DNA of 64,000 nucleotides from Streptomyces sp. NRRL F-6131 (GCA_000719695.1 JOHN01000024.1:1-64000), one strand, 5' to 3'. Positions 25,580 through 34,103 are shown, numbered from the stretch's first letter. Notes: generated from the sequence alone by a model not told the origin. Numbers and translations are program-made.

Positions 25580-26545
25580 TCAGCGGCCCGAGGTCGGATG
25601 CACGGCTTCACGGCGGGCGTCACCCTCCTCGCCCGACCGGGGCGCGGCCCCCCGACCCCCCGGCCGCCCGCGCGGACGGCTCCCCGGTCGGCCTTTCGGT
25701 CGGCCTTTCGGTCGGCCGAGGGCCACCCCCAGGAGGACCAGCAGCAGCCCGGCGAGCTGGAGCGGACCGAGGTCCTCGCCCGCCACCGCCGTGCCGAGCA
25801 GGACGCCGGTCAGCGGATTGAGCAGCCCCAGCAGGCCGACCGTGCCGGGCGGCAGGTGACGCAGGCCCGCGAACCAGGCGGCGAAGGCCAGCGCGGTCGC
25901 CACCACCGCGACGTAGCCGAAGGCCAGCAGCTCCCGCCCGGTGGGCGTCACGGGCGCGCCCTCGAAGGCGGCGGCCAGGGGCAGCAGGACCAGCCCGCCC
26001 GCGACCAGTTGCCAGGCCGTGGTGGCGAGGACGTCCGCGCCGTCCCGCCACCGGCCGGCCAGCACGTAGCCGAGCGAGGAGAGCAGCATCGCCGCCGCCG
26101 AGGCGGCCAGGCCGGACGGACTGACCCGCTCGGCCCGGGTCAGCAGCATCAGCCCGACGCCGCCGAGGCCGACCAGCGCGCCGAGCAGGTGGGCGCGGGC
26201 GGGCCGGGTGGCGGTCAGGGCCCAGGCGAGGAGCAGCATGGCGAGCGGCGAGGCGGCCATCACCGTGGAGGCCACGCTGGTGGCCAGCGACTGCGAGGCG
26301 ATGTAGAGCAGGACGAAGAACCCGGCCGTGTTGAGCAGCCCCAGCACGGCCGTCCGCCACCACCAGGCGCCGCGCGGACGCCGCGGACGCAGCGCCAGCA
26401 GGAGCAGGCCGGCGGGCAGGGCGCGCAGGGCGGCACCCCAGAGCGGACGGTCCGCCGGGAGGAACTCGCGGGTGACGTAGTAGTTGGCGCCCCACGCCAC
26501 CGGCGCGACGGCCGTCAGCAGCACCCATCGAAAACTGGCTTCCAT
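25580..26545 (-). CDS. EamA/DMT-family transporter (module 2)
   Basis: 321 residues from ATG 26545. Ten transmembrane helices in two EamA repeats (LLTAVAPVAWGANYYV, LRALPAGLLLLAL). The C-terminal tail is Arg/Gly-rich (GRPKGRPKGRPGSRPRGRP) and cytoplasmic, encoded by short DNA repeats. The ATG lies inside a perfect palindrome and six to seven bases after a TACATT -10, so it is probably leaderless. Paralogous to the exporter at 9289 and, like it, divergent from a MarR gene. Confidence 0.86.
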   Translation of the reverse strand: MEASFRWVLLTAVAPVAWGANYYVTREFLPADRPLWGAALRALPAGLLLLALRPRRPRGAWWWRTAVLGLLNTAGFFVLLYIASQSLATSVASTVMAASPLAMLLLAWALTATRPARAHLLGALVGLGGVGLMLLTRAERVSPSGLAASAAAMLLSSLGYVLAGRWRDGADVLATTAWQLVAGGLVLLPLAAAFEGAPVTPTGRELLAFGYVAVVATALAFAAWFAGLRHLPPGTVGLLGLLNPLTGVLLGTAVAGEDLGPLQLAGLLLVLLGVALGRPKGRPKGRPGSRPRGRPGGRGAAPRSGEEGDARREAVHPTSGR

Positions 26546-26571
26546 GGAAGCCAATGTACCTTCCCAGGAAG
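26539..26571. promoter_or_regulatory. two MarR operators in the module 2 promoter
   Basis: CTTCCATGGAAG (26539-26550, within the larger palindrome GGCTTCCATGGAAGCC at 26537-26552) and CTTCCCAGGAAG (26560-26571) are 5-2-5 dyads with centres 21 bases apart. Between them lies the exporter -10 TACATT (minus strand, 26553-26558). Relative to the -10 the positions are the same to the base as in module 1. Confidence 0.72.
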
Positions 26572-26592
26572 CTACCGAGCTAGGATGGGGTC

Positions 26593-27165
26593 ATGGCACC
26601 CACGGAACACGGCCCGCACAGCCACCCGACGGACCCTGCGGCGGCACCGGCGACACCGGCGCCCGACCACGTCGCCGCCATCCAGGCCGAGTGGCGCCGG
26701 GAGCGCCCCGACCTCGACGTGTCCCCGCAGGCGGTGATCGGGCGGCTCCACCGGCTGGCCGGCCGGCTCACCGAGGAACTCTGCCTGGTCTACGGGCGCT
26801 ACGGACTGGGCGAGGGCGAGTTCGACGCCCTGGCCGCGCTGCGCCGGGCCGGCGCGCCGTACGAGCGGGCCCCCGGGGAGCTGGCGGCGCACACCATGGT
26901 CACCACCGGTGCGATGACCAAGCGGATCGACCGGCTGGAGCGGGCCGGCCTGGTCACCCGGCGGCGCAGCGAGGCGGACGGGCGCGGCCGGGTGGTCGCG
27001 CTCACCGAGGCGGGCCGCCGACTCTTCGACGAGGCGTTCACGGCCCACATGCGCAACGAGCACCGCCTGCTGGGCGTCCTCACCGCCGAGGAGGCGGCGG
27101 CACTGGAGGGCCTGCTGACGACCTGGCAGCGGCGCCTGGACCACGCCGAACCGCCGACGCCCTGA
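26593..27165 (+). CDS. MarR-family repressor (module 2)
   Basis: 190 residues. MarR winged helix with ELAAHTMVTTGAMTKRIDRL as recognition region and VTRRRSEADGRGR as wing. The segment ERPDLDVSPQAVIGRLHRLAG matches the paralogue at 8683. TAGGAT (26581-26586) lies six bases before the ATG, so this gene too appears leaderless, and one operator overlaps its -35 area. It likely represses the divergent exporter and itself. Confidence 0.87.
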   Translation: MAPTEHGPHSHPTDPAAAPATPAPDHVAAIQAEWRRERPDLDVSPQAVIGRLHRLAGRLTEELCLVYGRYGLGEGEFDALAALRRAGAPYERAPGELAAHTMVTTGAMTKRIDRLERAGLVTRRRSEADGRGRVVALTEAGRRLFDEAFTAHMRNEHRLLGVLTAEEAAALEGLLTTWQRRLDHAEPPTP

Positions 27166-27177
27166 CGCGGACCTCCT

Positions 27178-27273
27178 CCCGACCTCCCGACCACCCGACC
27201 TCCCGACCACCCGACCACGCGCCGGACCCGTCGGGGCGCCGACAGGCACCGGCAGGCACCGGCAGGCACCGGC
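27178..27273. repeat. two adjacent short tandem repeats
   Basis: Five copies of an 8-base unit CCCGACC(A/T) at 27178-27217, then three identical decamers AGGCACCGGC at 27244-27273. They occupy the gap between the MarR gene and the P-loop protein. Confidence 0.9.
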
Positions 27274-27326
27274 CGACCGGAAATATCCGGATGATCCGCC
27301 CCGATCCCGCACGATAGTGTCGCCGG

Positions 27327-27986
27327 ATGCCGAAGCGGAGCTGGGACCTCGTACTGATCGGCGGCGCCTCCGGCGTCGGCAAGAGCCGGGCGGCCGCCCG
27401 GATCGCCGCCGCGACCGGCGCCTTCGTGGTGGAGTTCGACGACGTGGTCTCCGCCGTGCAGGAGCTCACCACCGCCGCCCAGCACCCGGCGCTGCACCAC
27501 TTCGACGGGCCGACCGCCCCGGAGCGGCCGGAGGAGTCGTGGCCGCCCGGGCGCGTGCTGGAGCTGCAGATCGCCACCGCCGAGGCGTTGGAGCCCGCCG
27601 CGCTCGGCGTGGTGCGCAACCGGCTGACCGTCCCCGTCCCGGCCGTGGTCGAGGGCGACTACCTCACGCCCGCCGTCTGCGCCCGGGCGGTCGCCCTGGG
27701 GCGGGCGGCGGGCCGGGACGTCCGGGCGGTGTTCCTGCACGAGGGCGACGCCGACCGGATCACCGCCAACTACGCGGCGCGCGAACCTGGCGGCGGCGTG
27801 CAGGCGGACCGCGCCGAGGTCAGTGCGCGCTACTCGCACTGGCTCGCCGACGGCGCCCGCCGGCACGCGTTCCCGGTGGTCGACTGCCGCCCGTGGCCCA
27901 CGCTCGCCGACCGCGTGGACCGCGCCCTGGACCGCGTGCTGGACGGCGTGCTGGACGGTGGCCCCGGCGGTCAGACCAGCGTGTAG
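27327..27986 (+). CDS. P-loop NTPase / small-molecule kinase-like protein
   Basis: 219 residues. Walker A GGASGVGKS (about 12-20) followed by EFDDVVSAV, resembling 2-phosphoglycerate-kinase-like and zeta-toxin-like kinases; FLHEG and the lid segment (ANYAAREPGG, then SARYSHWL) support a phosphotransferase of the P-loop kinase class. A TAGTGT hexamer (27315-27320) six bases before the ATG suggests a leaderless transcript. The stop codon overlaps the 3' end of the convergent secreted-protein gene by 16 bases. Substrate unknown. Confidence 0.72.
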   Translation: MPKRSWDLVLIGGASGVGKSRAAARIAAATGAFVVEFDDVVSAVQELTTAAQHPALHHFDGPTAPERPEESWPPGRVLELQIATAEALEPAALGVVRNRLTVPVPAVVEGDYLTPAVCARAVALGRAAGRDVRAVFLHEGDADRITANYAAREPGGGVQADRAEVSARYSHWLADGARRHAFPVVDCRPWPTLADRVDRALDRVLDGVLDGGPGGQTSV

Positions 27987-28264
27987 CCGCCGCTGCGGAA
28001 GGTCGAACCGACGTTGCCGCAGTGGGCGTAGGACCACGCCCCGCCGGAGCGGGTGGGGCCGTACACCACCTTGTTGTTGACGCAGACGGCCCAGGCGCAG
28101 TAGCCGCGGGTGCCGTCGCAGGAGACGCCGTAGCTCACGGCGTCGCTGTACGTCGAGCAGGCCGCCACCCGGGCGGGCGCGGCCGAGGCCGGGACGGCGG
28201 CGAGAACCGGGACCGCGAGCGCGGCGGTGGCGGCGACGGCCGCGGCGACGGTACGGATGCTCAT
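27971..28264 (-). CDS. small secreted Cys-rich protein, unknown
   Basis: 97 residues, ATG 28264 behind GGAGGGG. Signal peptide MSIRTVAAAVAATAALAVPV with cleavage after ASA. The mature 70 residues have six cysteines and aromatic residues (CAWAVCVNNKVVYGPT, GGAWSYAHCG), suggesting a compact disulfide-bonded domain. No family recognised. Its 3' end overlaps the convergent P-loop gene. Confidence 0.7.
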   Translation of the reverse strand: MSIRTVAAAVAATAALAVPVLAAVPASAAPARVAACSTYSDAVSYGVSCDGTRGYCAWAVCVNNKVVYGPTRSGGAWSYAHCGNVGSTFRSGGYTLV

Positions 28265-28411
28265 GACTTCCCCTCCGATGAAGGTCGCTGACGAGGACCC
28301 GCGCCCCACTGTCCGCCACGCGGGCGCGCCGCAAACGGCACCAGGACGGGAAACGGCGATCCGGCCCGACCCGACCATCGCGCACCCCGGGCCCACGACC
28401 ACCCGACCGGG

Positions 28412-28816
28412 TCAGCCGGCCGGGGCCCGGTCGTAGGCCTCCCGGTGGGCGAGCACCTCGGGCATGTTCTCCTCGGCCCAGTGCTTGATCGCCCGCAGCA
28501 GCGGGAGCAGTCCCGTGCCCAGCGGGGTCAGCGCGTAGTCCACCCGGGCCGGGACCGAGGCGGTGACCGTCCGGGTGAGCAGCCCGTCCCGTTCCAGGGC
28601 GCGCAGGGTCTGGGTGAGCATCTTCTCGCTGACCCCGGCAAGGCGGCGGCGCAGGTCGCTGTACCGCTGCGGGCCGTCGGCCAGCGCGTTGACGACCAGG
28701 CTGACCCACTTGTCGCCGATCCGGTCCAGCAGTTGGCGGGCCGGGCACTCCGCGAGGTAGGCGTCGTAGTCGGCCCGCTCGGCCGAGCGGCGCTGGGCGG
28801 CGGTCGTGGTCGCCAT
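28412..28816 (-). CDS. HxlR-family regulator
   Basis: 134 residues from ATG 28816 (GGGGAGGAG upstream). HxlR winged helix: CPARQLLDRIGDKW, YSDLRRRLAGVSEKMLTQTL and LTPLG. One cysteine near the N-terminus (in AECPARQ) is where redox-sensing HxlR members (YodB, HypR types) carry theirs. It is divergent from a quinone-oxidoreductase-like gene, a common pairing for electrophile or quinone responses, with a strong dyad between the two genes. Confidence 0.88.
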   Translation of the reverse strand: MATTTAAQRRSAERADYDAYLAECPARQLLDRIGDKWVSLVVNALADGPQRYSDLRRRLAGVSEKMLTQTLRALERDGLLTRTVTASVPARVDYALTPLGTGLLPLLRAIKHWAEENMPEVLAHREAYDRAPAG

Positions 28817-28835
28817 CGGCTCTCCTCCCCGTACG

Positions 28836-28857
28836 GTACGCACTTGCGGGTGCGTAC
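28836..28857. promoter_or_regulatory. HxlR operator, perfect 8-bp dyad
   Basis: GTACGCAC and GTGCGTAC are exact inverted repeats separated by TTGCGG. GTAC-containing dyads of this kind are known for HxlR/YodB proteins. The site is 20 bases upstream of the regulator start and within promoter distance of the oxidoreductase. Confidence 0.65.
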
Positions 28858-28950
28858 TTCCTGACGGAGAGCAACTCTCCCTAGGTTGGAGACCGTTCGC
28901 AAGGCCCCGGCGGGAAGCCCCGGCGGGGCACCCCGAGGAGGGAGAGCACG

Positions 28951-29889
28951 ATGCGTGCCGTGGTCGTTCGCCGGTTCGGTGGCCCGGAGGTCCTGGAGCT
29001 GATCGAGGTGCCCGCCCCGGAGCCCGGCCCGGGGCAGGTGCGGGTCCGGGTGGCGGCGGCCGCCGTCAACCCGGTGGACGCGGTGACCCGGGCCGGGGTG
29101 CTCGCCGGGGCGGGCCTGATGGGTCCGCGCGAGACCGTCGGCATCGGCTGGGACGTGGCCGGCACCGTCGACCGGGTCGGGCCCGGGGTCTCCGGCTTCG
29201 CGCCCGGGGACCGGGTGATCGGGCTCCGCGACCGGCTGGACGTCCCGCTCGGCACCCACGCGGACGCCGTGGTGCTGGACGCCACGGCGCTCGCCCCGGC
29301 CCCCGCGGGCGTGTCGTCCGAGGCGGCGGCCACGCTGCCGTTGAACGGACTGACCGCCGTCCAGGCGCTGGACCTGCTCGATCTGCCGCCCGGGGCGACG
29401 CTGCTGATCACCGGCGCGGCCGGCGCGGTGGGCGGCTTCGCCGTCCAGCTGGCGGCGGGGCGCGGCCTGCGCGTGATCGCCGTGACGGGCGAGCGGGACG
29501 CCGTCGCCGTGCGGGCGCTGGGCGCGGAGCGGGTCGTGCCGCGCGGGGCCGCCGACCTGGCCGCCGAGGTCCGGGCGTTGGTCCCCGGCGGGGTGGACGG
29601 GGCGCTGGACGCCGCCCTGCTCGGGGTCGCGGCGCTCGGCGCGGTGCGCAACCGGGGCGCCTTCGTCGCGGTGTCGGCGGGCGCGGCCCCGGTCGGCCTG
29701 CGCGGGATCCGGGTCGCCCAGGTCTGGGTGGCCGCCGACGGGGCCGCGCTCGCCGAACTCTCGGCCCTGGCCGAGCGCGGGGAGCTGACCCTCCGGGTCG
29801 CGGACACCCTCCCCCTCGCCCGGGCCGCGGCCGCCCACCACCGCCTGGCGGCGGGCGCCCTGCGCGGACGGCTCGTCCTGGTGCCCTGA
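28951..29889 (+). CDS. NADP-dependent MDR oxidoreductase (quinone reductase-like)
   Basis: 312 residues, ATG behind GAGGAGGGAGAG. GroES-like N-terminal domain and Rossmann domain with LLITGAAGAVGGFAVQLA, the zinc-free quinone oxidoreductase form of the MDR family (no catalytic zinc ligands are evident). Likely reduces quinones or enones with NADPH. Divergent from the HxlR gene and probably induced when HxlR senses the same electrophiles. Confidence 0.86.
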   Translation: MRAVVVRRFGGPEVLELIEVPAPEPGPGQVRVRVAAAAVNPVDAVTRAGVLAGAGLMGPRETVGIGWDVAGTVDRVGPGVSGFAPGDRVIGLRDRLDVPLGTHADAVVLDATALAPAPAGVSSEAAATLPLNGLTAVQALDLLDLPPGATLLITGAAGAVGGFAVQLAAGRGLRVIAVTGERDAVAVRALGAERVVPRGAADLAAEVRALVPGGVDGALDAALLGVAALGAVRNRGAFVAVSAGAAPVGLRGIRVAQVWVAADGAALAELSALAERGELTLRVADTLPLARAAAAHHRLAAGALRGRLVLVP

Positions 29890-30015
29890 GCGCCCGGTGA
29901 GCGGGGTCACCCGGGCCTTCGCCCACCGGCACGGGACCGCGTCGCCCCCCGCCCCCGGCACCGACGGCGGCCCCTTGCGCGCCGGGGAGCGTCCGCGTCC
30001 TGAGATGATCGCGGT

Positions 30016-30747
30016 ATGAACGACCGAATCATCGCCGCCTGTGACGGGGCGGCCAAGGGAAACCCCGGCCCGGCGGCCTGGGCCTACGTGGTGGCGGACA
30101 GTGCCGGGGTGCCGCAGCGCTGGCAGTCCGGCGCGCTGGGGCACAGCACCAACAACGTGGGCGAACTGACGGCGCTGGAACGGCTGCTGGCCGACACCGA
30201 CCCCGCCGTGCCGCTGGAGGTCCGGCTGGACAGCACCTACACCCGCGATTCGGTGACGAAGTGGCTCAAGGGCTGGAAGCGCAACGGCTGGAAGACCGCT
30301 GCGGGCAAGCCGGTCGCCAATCAGGAGCTGATCCAGCGGATCGACGAGCTCCTGGACGGACGGGACGTCACCTTCGTCTACGTGCCCGCCCACCAGGTGG
30401 ACGGCGATCCGCTGAACGCCGTGGCCGACAAGGCCGCCAGTGACGCCGCCCGGACCCAGGAGTCCGCCGGCGGGACCGCCGCGGACCTCCCGGTGCCGGA
30501 CCCGGCTCCGAGCGGCACCGCCCGGAGCGGCCCGGCCCGGAGCGGTGCCGCCCGCACCGGTGCCGCCCGCGGTGGGAGCAGCGGCTCGCCGGCCGCGGCG
30601 AAGCGCCGGTCCTCCGGGAGCGCGCCGACGCTGTCCGCGCGGTTCCCCGGCACCTGCCCGTGCTCCCGGCCGTACGCCAAGGGCGACAAGATCACCAAGG
30701 TGGGCGGCAGTTGGGGACACCCCGAGTGCGCGGCAGCGCAGGACTGA
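30016..30747 (+). CDS. RNase HI with C-terminal Cys/His tail
   Basis: 243 residues. Residues 1-145 are a type 1 RNase H domain with the catalytic set Asp10 (ACDGAAKGNPGP), Glu50 (NNVGELTAL), Asp72 (LDSTYTRDS) and Asp138 (NAVADKAA); it cleaves RNA in RNA-DNA hybrids. A 65-residue Ala/Gly/Ser linker with SGAARTGAARGG-type repeats follows. The last 34 residues carry Cys214-x-Cys216 and His235-x2-Cys238 around a Lys/Gly loop, consistent with a small zinc-binding element. A GATGAT box six bases before the ATG suggests a leaderless transcript. Confidence 0.86.
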   Translation: MNDRIIAACDGAAKGNPGPAAWAYVVADSAGVPQRWQSGALGHSTNNVGELTALERLLADTDPAVPLEVRLDSTYTRDSVTKWLKGWKRNGWKTAAGKPVANQELIQRIDELLDGRDVTFVYVPAHQVDGDPLNAVADKAASDAARTQESAGGTAADLPVPDPAPSGTARSGPARSGAARTGAARGGSSGSPAAAKRRSSGSAPTLSARFPGTCPCSRPYAKGDKITKVGGSWGHPECAAAQD

Positions 30748-30786
30748 CCCCTCGGGAACGCCGGGAACGCCGGGAACGCCGGCGGC

Positions 30787-31053
30787 TCAGGCGGCGTCCT
30801 GCCGCCCGGCCGCCCGGCGGGCCCGGAGCCAGCCGACGGCGGCGATCAGCCCGACCGTGCCGCCGACACCGAGCTTGACCGCCCCCTTGGCCACCAGCCA
30901 GCCGAGTCCGGGGGCCGTCCAGCCCAGGCCGTGCAGCACCAACAGCAGGACCAGCGCACCACAGACCGCGGCCAGCACGGTGACCAGCACGGCCGCGCCG
31001 GCGGGCAGTTCGCGGTCCTCCGCGACCGGATCGTTCGTTCCCGCAGTGTTCAT
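30787..31053 (-). CDS. small two-helix membrane protein, unknown
   Basis: 88 residues with two hydrophobic helices (about 20-43 and 50-74) and polar ends; no motif. Three copies of the 9-base unit GGGAACGCC lie between its stop and the RNase HI stop. It converges with the RNase HI gene. Likely integral membrane; function unknown. Confidence 0.65.
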   Translation of the reverse strand: MNTAGTNDPVAEDRELPAGAAVLVTVLAAVCGALVLLLVLHGLGWTAPGLGWLVAKGAVKLGVGGTVGLIAAVGWLRARRAAGRQDAA

Positions 31054-31150
31054 GGGGCGAGTCTAGCGAGGCGCCCGCCCGGGCCGGGACCCGCCGATCG
31101 GCCCCCCGACCCCCGGCCGCCCGCCCCCTGACCACCTCGCCTCCCCGGGC

Positions 31151-31534
31151 TCAGCGCCGGGCGTGGTGGGTGTCCCCGGTGTGCTCGCCGGTCTCCTGGT
31201 CGGGGAAGCTGATGGCGAGGGTGACCCGGTACTCGAAGACGTCGTCGCGGTGACCGGGGACGCGTGCCCAGGCCAGCGAATGCACCTCGGCCTCGGGCGC
31301 CTGCCGGCACCACGCGGCGGCCTCCTCCAACGCCCGGGCCGCCGACCGCCCGGTGCAGACCACCGCGGTGTACGCGGCCACCGCGAGGTCGCCACCCGTC
31401 CGGCCGCCCCTGGACGCGGCCCGGACGGCGGCCGCCGCATGGGTCAGGTCGCGGGCGAGGTCGTCGACCACCCGGGGCGGCGCCGGCAGCACGGCCGGGG
31501 CCTCGGCCACGGTCTCCGGCAGATTCGTGCTCAT
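31151..31534 (-). CDS. hypothetical soluble protein
   Basis: 127 residues, ATG 31534 behind GGAGG. An N-terminal Ala-rich helical half and a C-terminal beta-like half (FEYRVTLAISFPD) can be seen; two cysteines. No recognisable family, no signal peptide. Codon usage fits neighbouring genes, supporting coding. Confidence 0.6.
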   Translation of the reverse strand: MSTNLPETVAEAPAVLPAPPRVVDDLARDLTHAAAAVRAASRGGRTGGDLAVAAYTAVVCTGRSAARALEEAAAWCRQAPEAEVHSLAWARVPGHRDDVFEYRVTLAISFPDQETGEHTGDTHHARR

Positions 31535-32019
31535 TGTCAGGGCCTCCGTCCCTCTGGTGTCCCACTGGTCGCGCGGCCCGCCCGTCCCGGGATCCGCCTG
31601 ATCGCGGGCTCAGAATGCCGAACCACCGTTCCTGGCATGACCACTTTCACCAGAACGTCACCCGTCCGGGGAAGACGCCCTCCGGTGCTCGACAGCGGCC
31701 CGGCCGCCCTGGTATGGAAGGGTCTCCGCATCCGGCCTGGTCAGTCGGCCGGTCGCGGGCGGCGCCGGGAGCCCGCCCGCACGTGCGCGTACCACCCCCG
31801 TGCCCCCGGACCGCCGTCCCGGGCCCCGGACGCGCCCGCTCCGCGACCGGCCGACACCGGCCCGGGGGCCGGCCGGCACCGACCCGGGGCCCGGGCGCCG
31901 CCGTGACAGAGCCGTCCAACTCCCGTAGCCGGAACGGGAAATATCGCCCCGCCCCGAGCCGTAGGATCCTGCCACGACGCAGTCCGCCGCACCGGTGGAC
32001 ACCATCGGAGGGGGTTCCC
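31535..32019. other. 485-base gap; promoter region of the lipoprotein gene
   Basis: Contains TAGGAT at 31962-31967, a common streptomycete -10, 52 bases before the lipoprotein ATG. An ATG at 31637 opens 90 codons, but the product is low-complexity Pro/Arg and lacks a ribosome site, so I do not call it. Nothing else recognised. Confidence 0.45.
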
Positions 32020-32691
32020 ATGGACCGCAGGTCACCACTCACGTCCGGCCGCCGGTTCGTCTGGCTGCCCGCGCTGGCCCTCGCCGCCGTCACGGTGGCC
32101 GGCTGCTCCTCCTCGGGCGGCGGCTCGACGGCGGCCTCCGCACCGCCGAGCGCCGGCGCCCCCGCGAGCAGCCCCTCGGCCACCGGCCCGACGACCACCA
32201 CCGGCCCGACCGCCGCCGCCCCGCCCTCCGCCACCAGCACGCCGTCCGCCACGGCGGCGGCCCCGGCCGGCACCGGCAAGCGCCCCGCCGACGCCTGCAC
32301 CCTGCTCACCTCCCCCCAGGTCATCGCGGCCGTCGGCACCGCCGGTCCGTTCGCCGGCACCCACCACGACCCGGTGGACGGCAAGGCGGTCTGGGGCTGC
32401 ACCTGGGGCTCCCGCCAGTCCTACGCGGACCTCCGCGAGACCTCCCCCTCGACGCTCGCCTCGCTCAAGGTCAACCCGGAGTACCTGGCCACCCCGCTCC
32501 CCGGCGTCGGCCAGGAGGCCTATCTGATCCAGCGCAAGGACGGCCACCAGCCGACGGTGTACTTCGTCTCCGACGGCCACGTCTACTCCGTCGAGGTGGT
32601 CAAGGACCGCGGCCCGGGCGACGAGGTCAACGCCCAGGCCGAGGCGGCGGCCGCGAGCGCCCTGGCGCTGGTGCTGTCCAAGTCGGTCTAG
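32020..32691 (+). CDS. lipoprotein, DUF3558-like
   Basis: 223 residues from ATG 32020, GGAGGGGG upstream. Signal peptide with lipobox TVAGC, then an Ala/Ser/Thr/Pro linker (to about residue 90) and a compact domain beginning DACTLLTSPQVIAAVG, the recurring start of DUF3558-type actinobacterial lipoproteins. Two further cysteines. Surface-anchored; function unknown. Confidence 0.75.
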   Translation: MDRRSPLTSGRRFVWLPALALAAVTVAGCSSSGGGSTAASAPPSAGAPASSPSATGPTTTTGPTAAAPPSATSTPSATAAAPAGTGKRPADACTLLTSPQVIAAVGTAGPFAGTHHDPVDGKAVWGCTWGSRQSYADLRETSPSTLASLKVNPEYLATPLPGVGQEAYLIQRKDGHQPTVYFVSDGHVYSVEVVKDRGPGDEVNAQAEAAAASALALVLSKSV

Positions 32692-32954
32692 GCCGCCGCA
32701 CGAGGTGGAGAAGGGGGACAGGCTCCGGAGCCCACCGCGCCCTCCGCCGTGCCCACCATCCGCTCGCCGGCGGAACTGCTGCCCCTCGTCCCCTCGCTCG
32801 ACGTGAGGTCTCACCGGTTCGGGTGAAGGTCCGTGCACCGACCGGTACGGCGGCGACCCCACGCCGTAGGCTCGGTGACGGACCGTCACCGTCGAGGTGC
32901 GCGGTCCGTTCCGCAGCCGCGGGAACGCGTCGATCCGGAAGGGCCATCGGCAGA

Positions 32955-34103
32955 ATGACACACGCAACGGGCGGGAACGACGCCGGGAACCCCACCGGGA
33001 ACGGCGCGCGGACCGGCCGGCCCTCGCGCCGCGAGCTGCTCAGGATCGGCCTCGGCGCCGCGGTGGGGGTCGGGGCCGTCGGTGCGGGCGCTCCGACGGC
33101 GGTCGCCAACGGCCCGTACGACCCGACCGCCCCGACGGTCGCGACCAAGGTGCGCAACCTCAGCGGTCCGCTCGAGACCGGCCCGTTCGGCGCACCGTGG
33201 ACCGACCTCGGCATCCCCGTCCGGTGCCCCGACGGCACCATGCTCTTCGTCTGCGGCGACACCTTCGACGGCGACCGGGTCGGCGAGGGCCGGTGGAACG
33301 CCCCGGTCGGCCTGCGGTCCAGCAACGCGAACCCCGGCAGCCTGCGCATCGACGGCGTGGTCCGCGGCGCCCACGACATCAGCCTCGTCGAGGAGCCGCA
33401 CAACCCGGTGGGCAACGACTTCACCACGGCGATCCCGTCGGACGCGTTCGTCGTCGACGGGGTGATGTACATGCACCTCATGCGCGGCGTCATCTACGAC
33501 ACCCACCACACCGACTTCTGGCGCTCCCGCGACAACGGCGAGACCTGGGAGTACCTCTGCCAGTGGCCGGGTGACCTGCACGGCGGCCAGTTCCAGCAGA
33601 AGACCTACGCCGTGGCCGACGACGGCTACTGCTACGTCCTGTCCACGGTCTTCGACCGCGAGGTGGACTCGGGCATGCTGCTGCACCGGGTGCGCCAGGA
33701 CCGCCTCGGCGATCCGGACGCCTACGAGCCGTGGGGCTGGGCCGACGGCGGCTGGCGGTGGGGCGCGCCCGCCCCGACGACCGTGCTCGGCACCCGCAGG
33801 TGGGGCGAGCTGTGCTTCCGCGCCATGGACGGCAAGTACGTCCTCACCTGGCTGAACATGGACCCGCTCTCGATCAGGGCGATGGTCTTCCCCCTCCCGA
33901 CCTCGGACCTGACGAGGACGCTGGAGCAGACCATGATCCTCCCCGGCACCCCGGGGCAGGAGGTGGCCGGTCTCGTCGCCAGCCCGTACGGCGGTTTCGT
34001 CGTGCCCGGGTCGACGTTCGGCGACTTCCACATCGTCGTCAGCCAGTGGTACGACCCGACGAACTACCGGATCATGCAGTACCGCATCGCCATGGTGTCC
34101 TGA
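32955..34103 (+). CDS. Tat-exported DUF4185 protein
   Basis: 382 residues. The N-terminus has SRRELLRIGLG, a twin-arginine motif followed by a hydrophobic stretch (to about 55), so export of a folded protein is likely. The mature part reads as a beta-propeller-like DUF4185 domain: LGIPVRCPDGTMLFVCGDTF, SDAFVVDGVMYMHLM, DFWRSRDNGETWEY (an Asp-box-like SRDNGETW), and WYDPTNYRIMQY. DUF4185 proteins are often linked with arabinan or other polysaccharide breakdown. GGAAGG precedes the ATG. It is followed at 215 bases by the beta-propeller gene. Confidence 0.8.
   Translation: MTHATGGNDAGNPTGNGARTGRPSRRELLRIGLGAAVGVGAVGAGAPTAVANGPYDPTAPTVATKVRNLSGPLETGPFGAPWTDLGIPVRCPDGTMLFVCGDTFDGDRVGEGRWNAPVGLRSSNANPGSLRIDGVVRGAHDISLVEEPHNPVGNDFTTAIPSDAFVVDGVMYMHLMRGVIYDTHHTDFWRSRDNGETWEYLCQWPGDLHGGQFQQKTYAVADDGYCYVLSTVFDREVDSGMLLHRVRQDRLGDPDAYEPWGWADGGWRWGAPAPTTVLGTRRWGELCFRAMDGKYVLTWLNMDPLSIRAMVFPLPTSDLTRTLEQTMILPGTPGQEVAGLVASPYGGFVVPGSTFGDFHIVVSQWYDPTNYRIMQYRIAMVS

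Noticed and set aside
31637..31906. A 90-codon ORF in the gap before the lipoprotein
   Set aside because: No ribosome site; product is Pro/Arg low-complexity and the stretch overlaps the probable promoter region.
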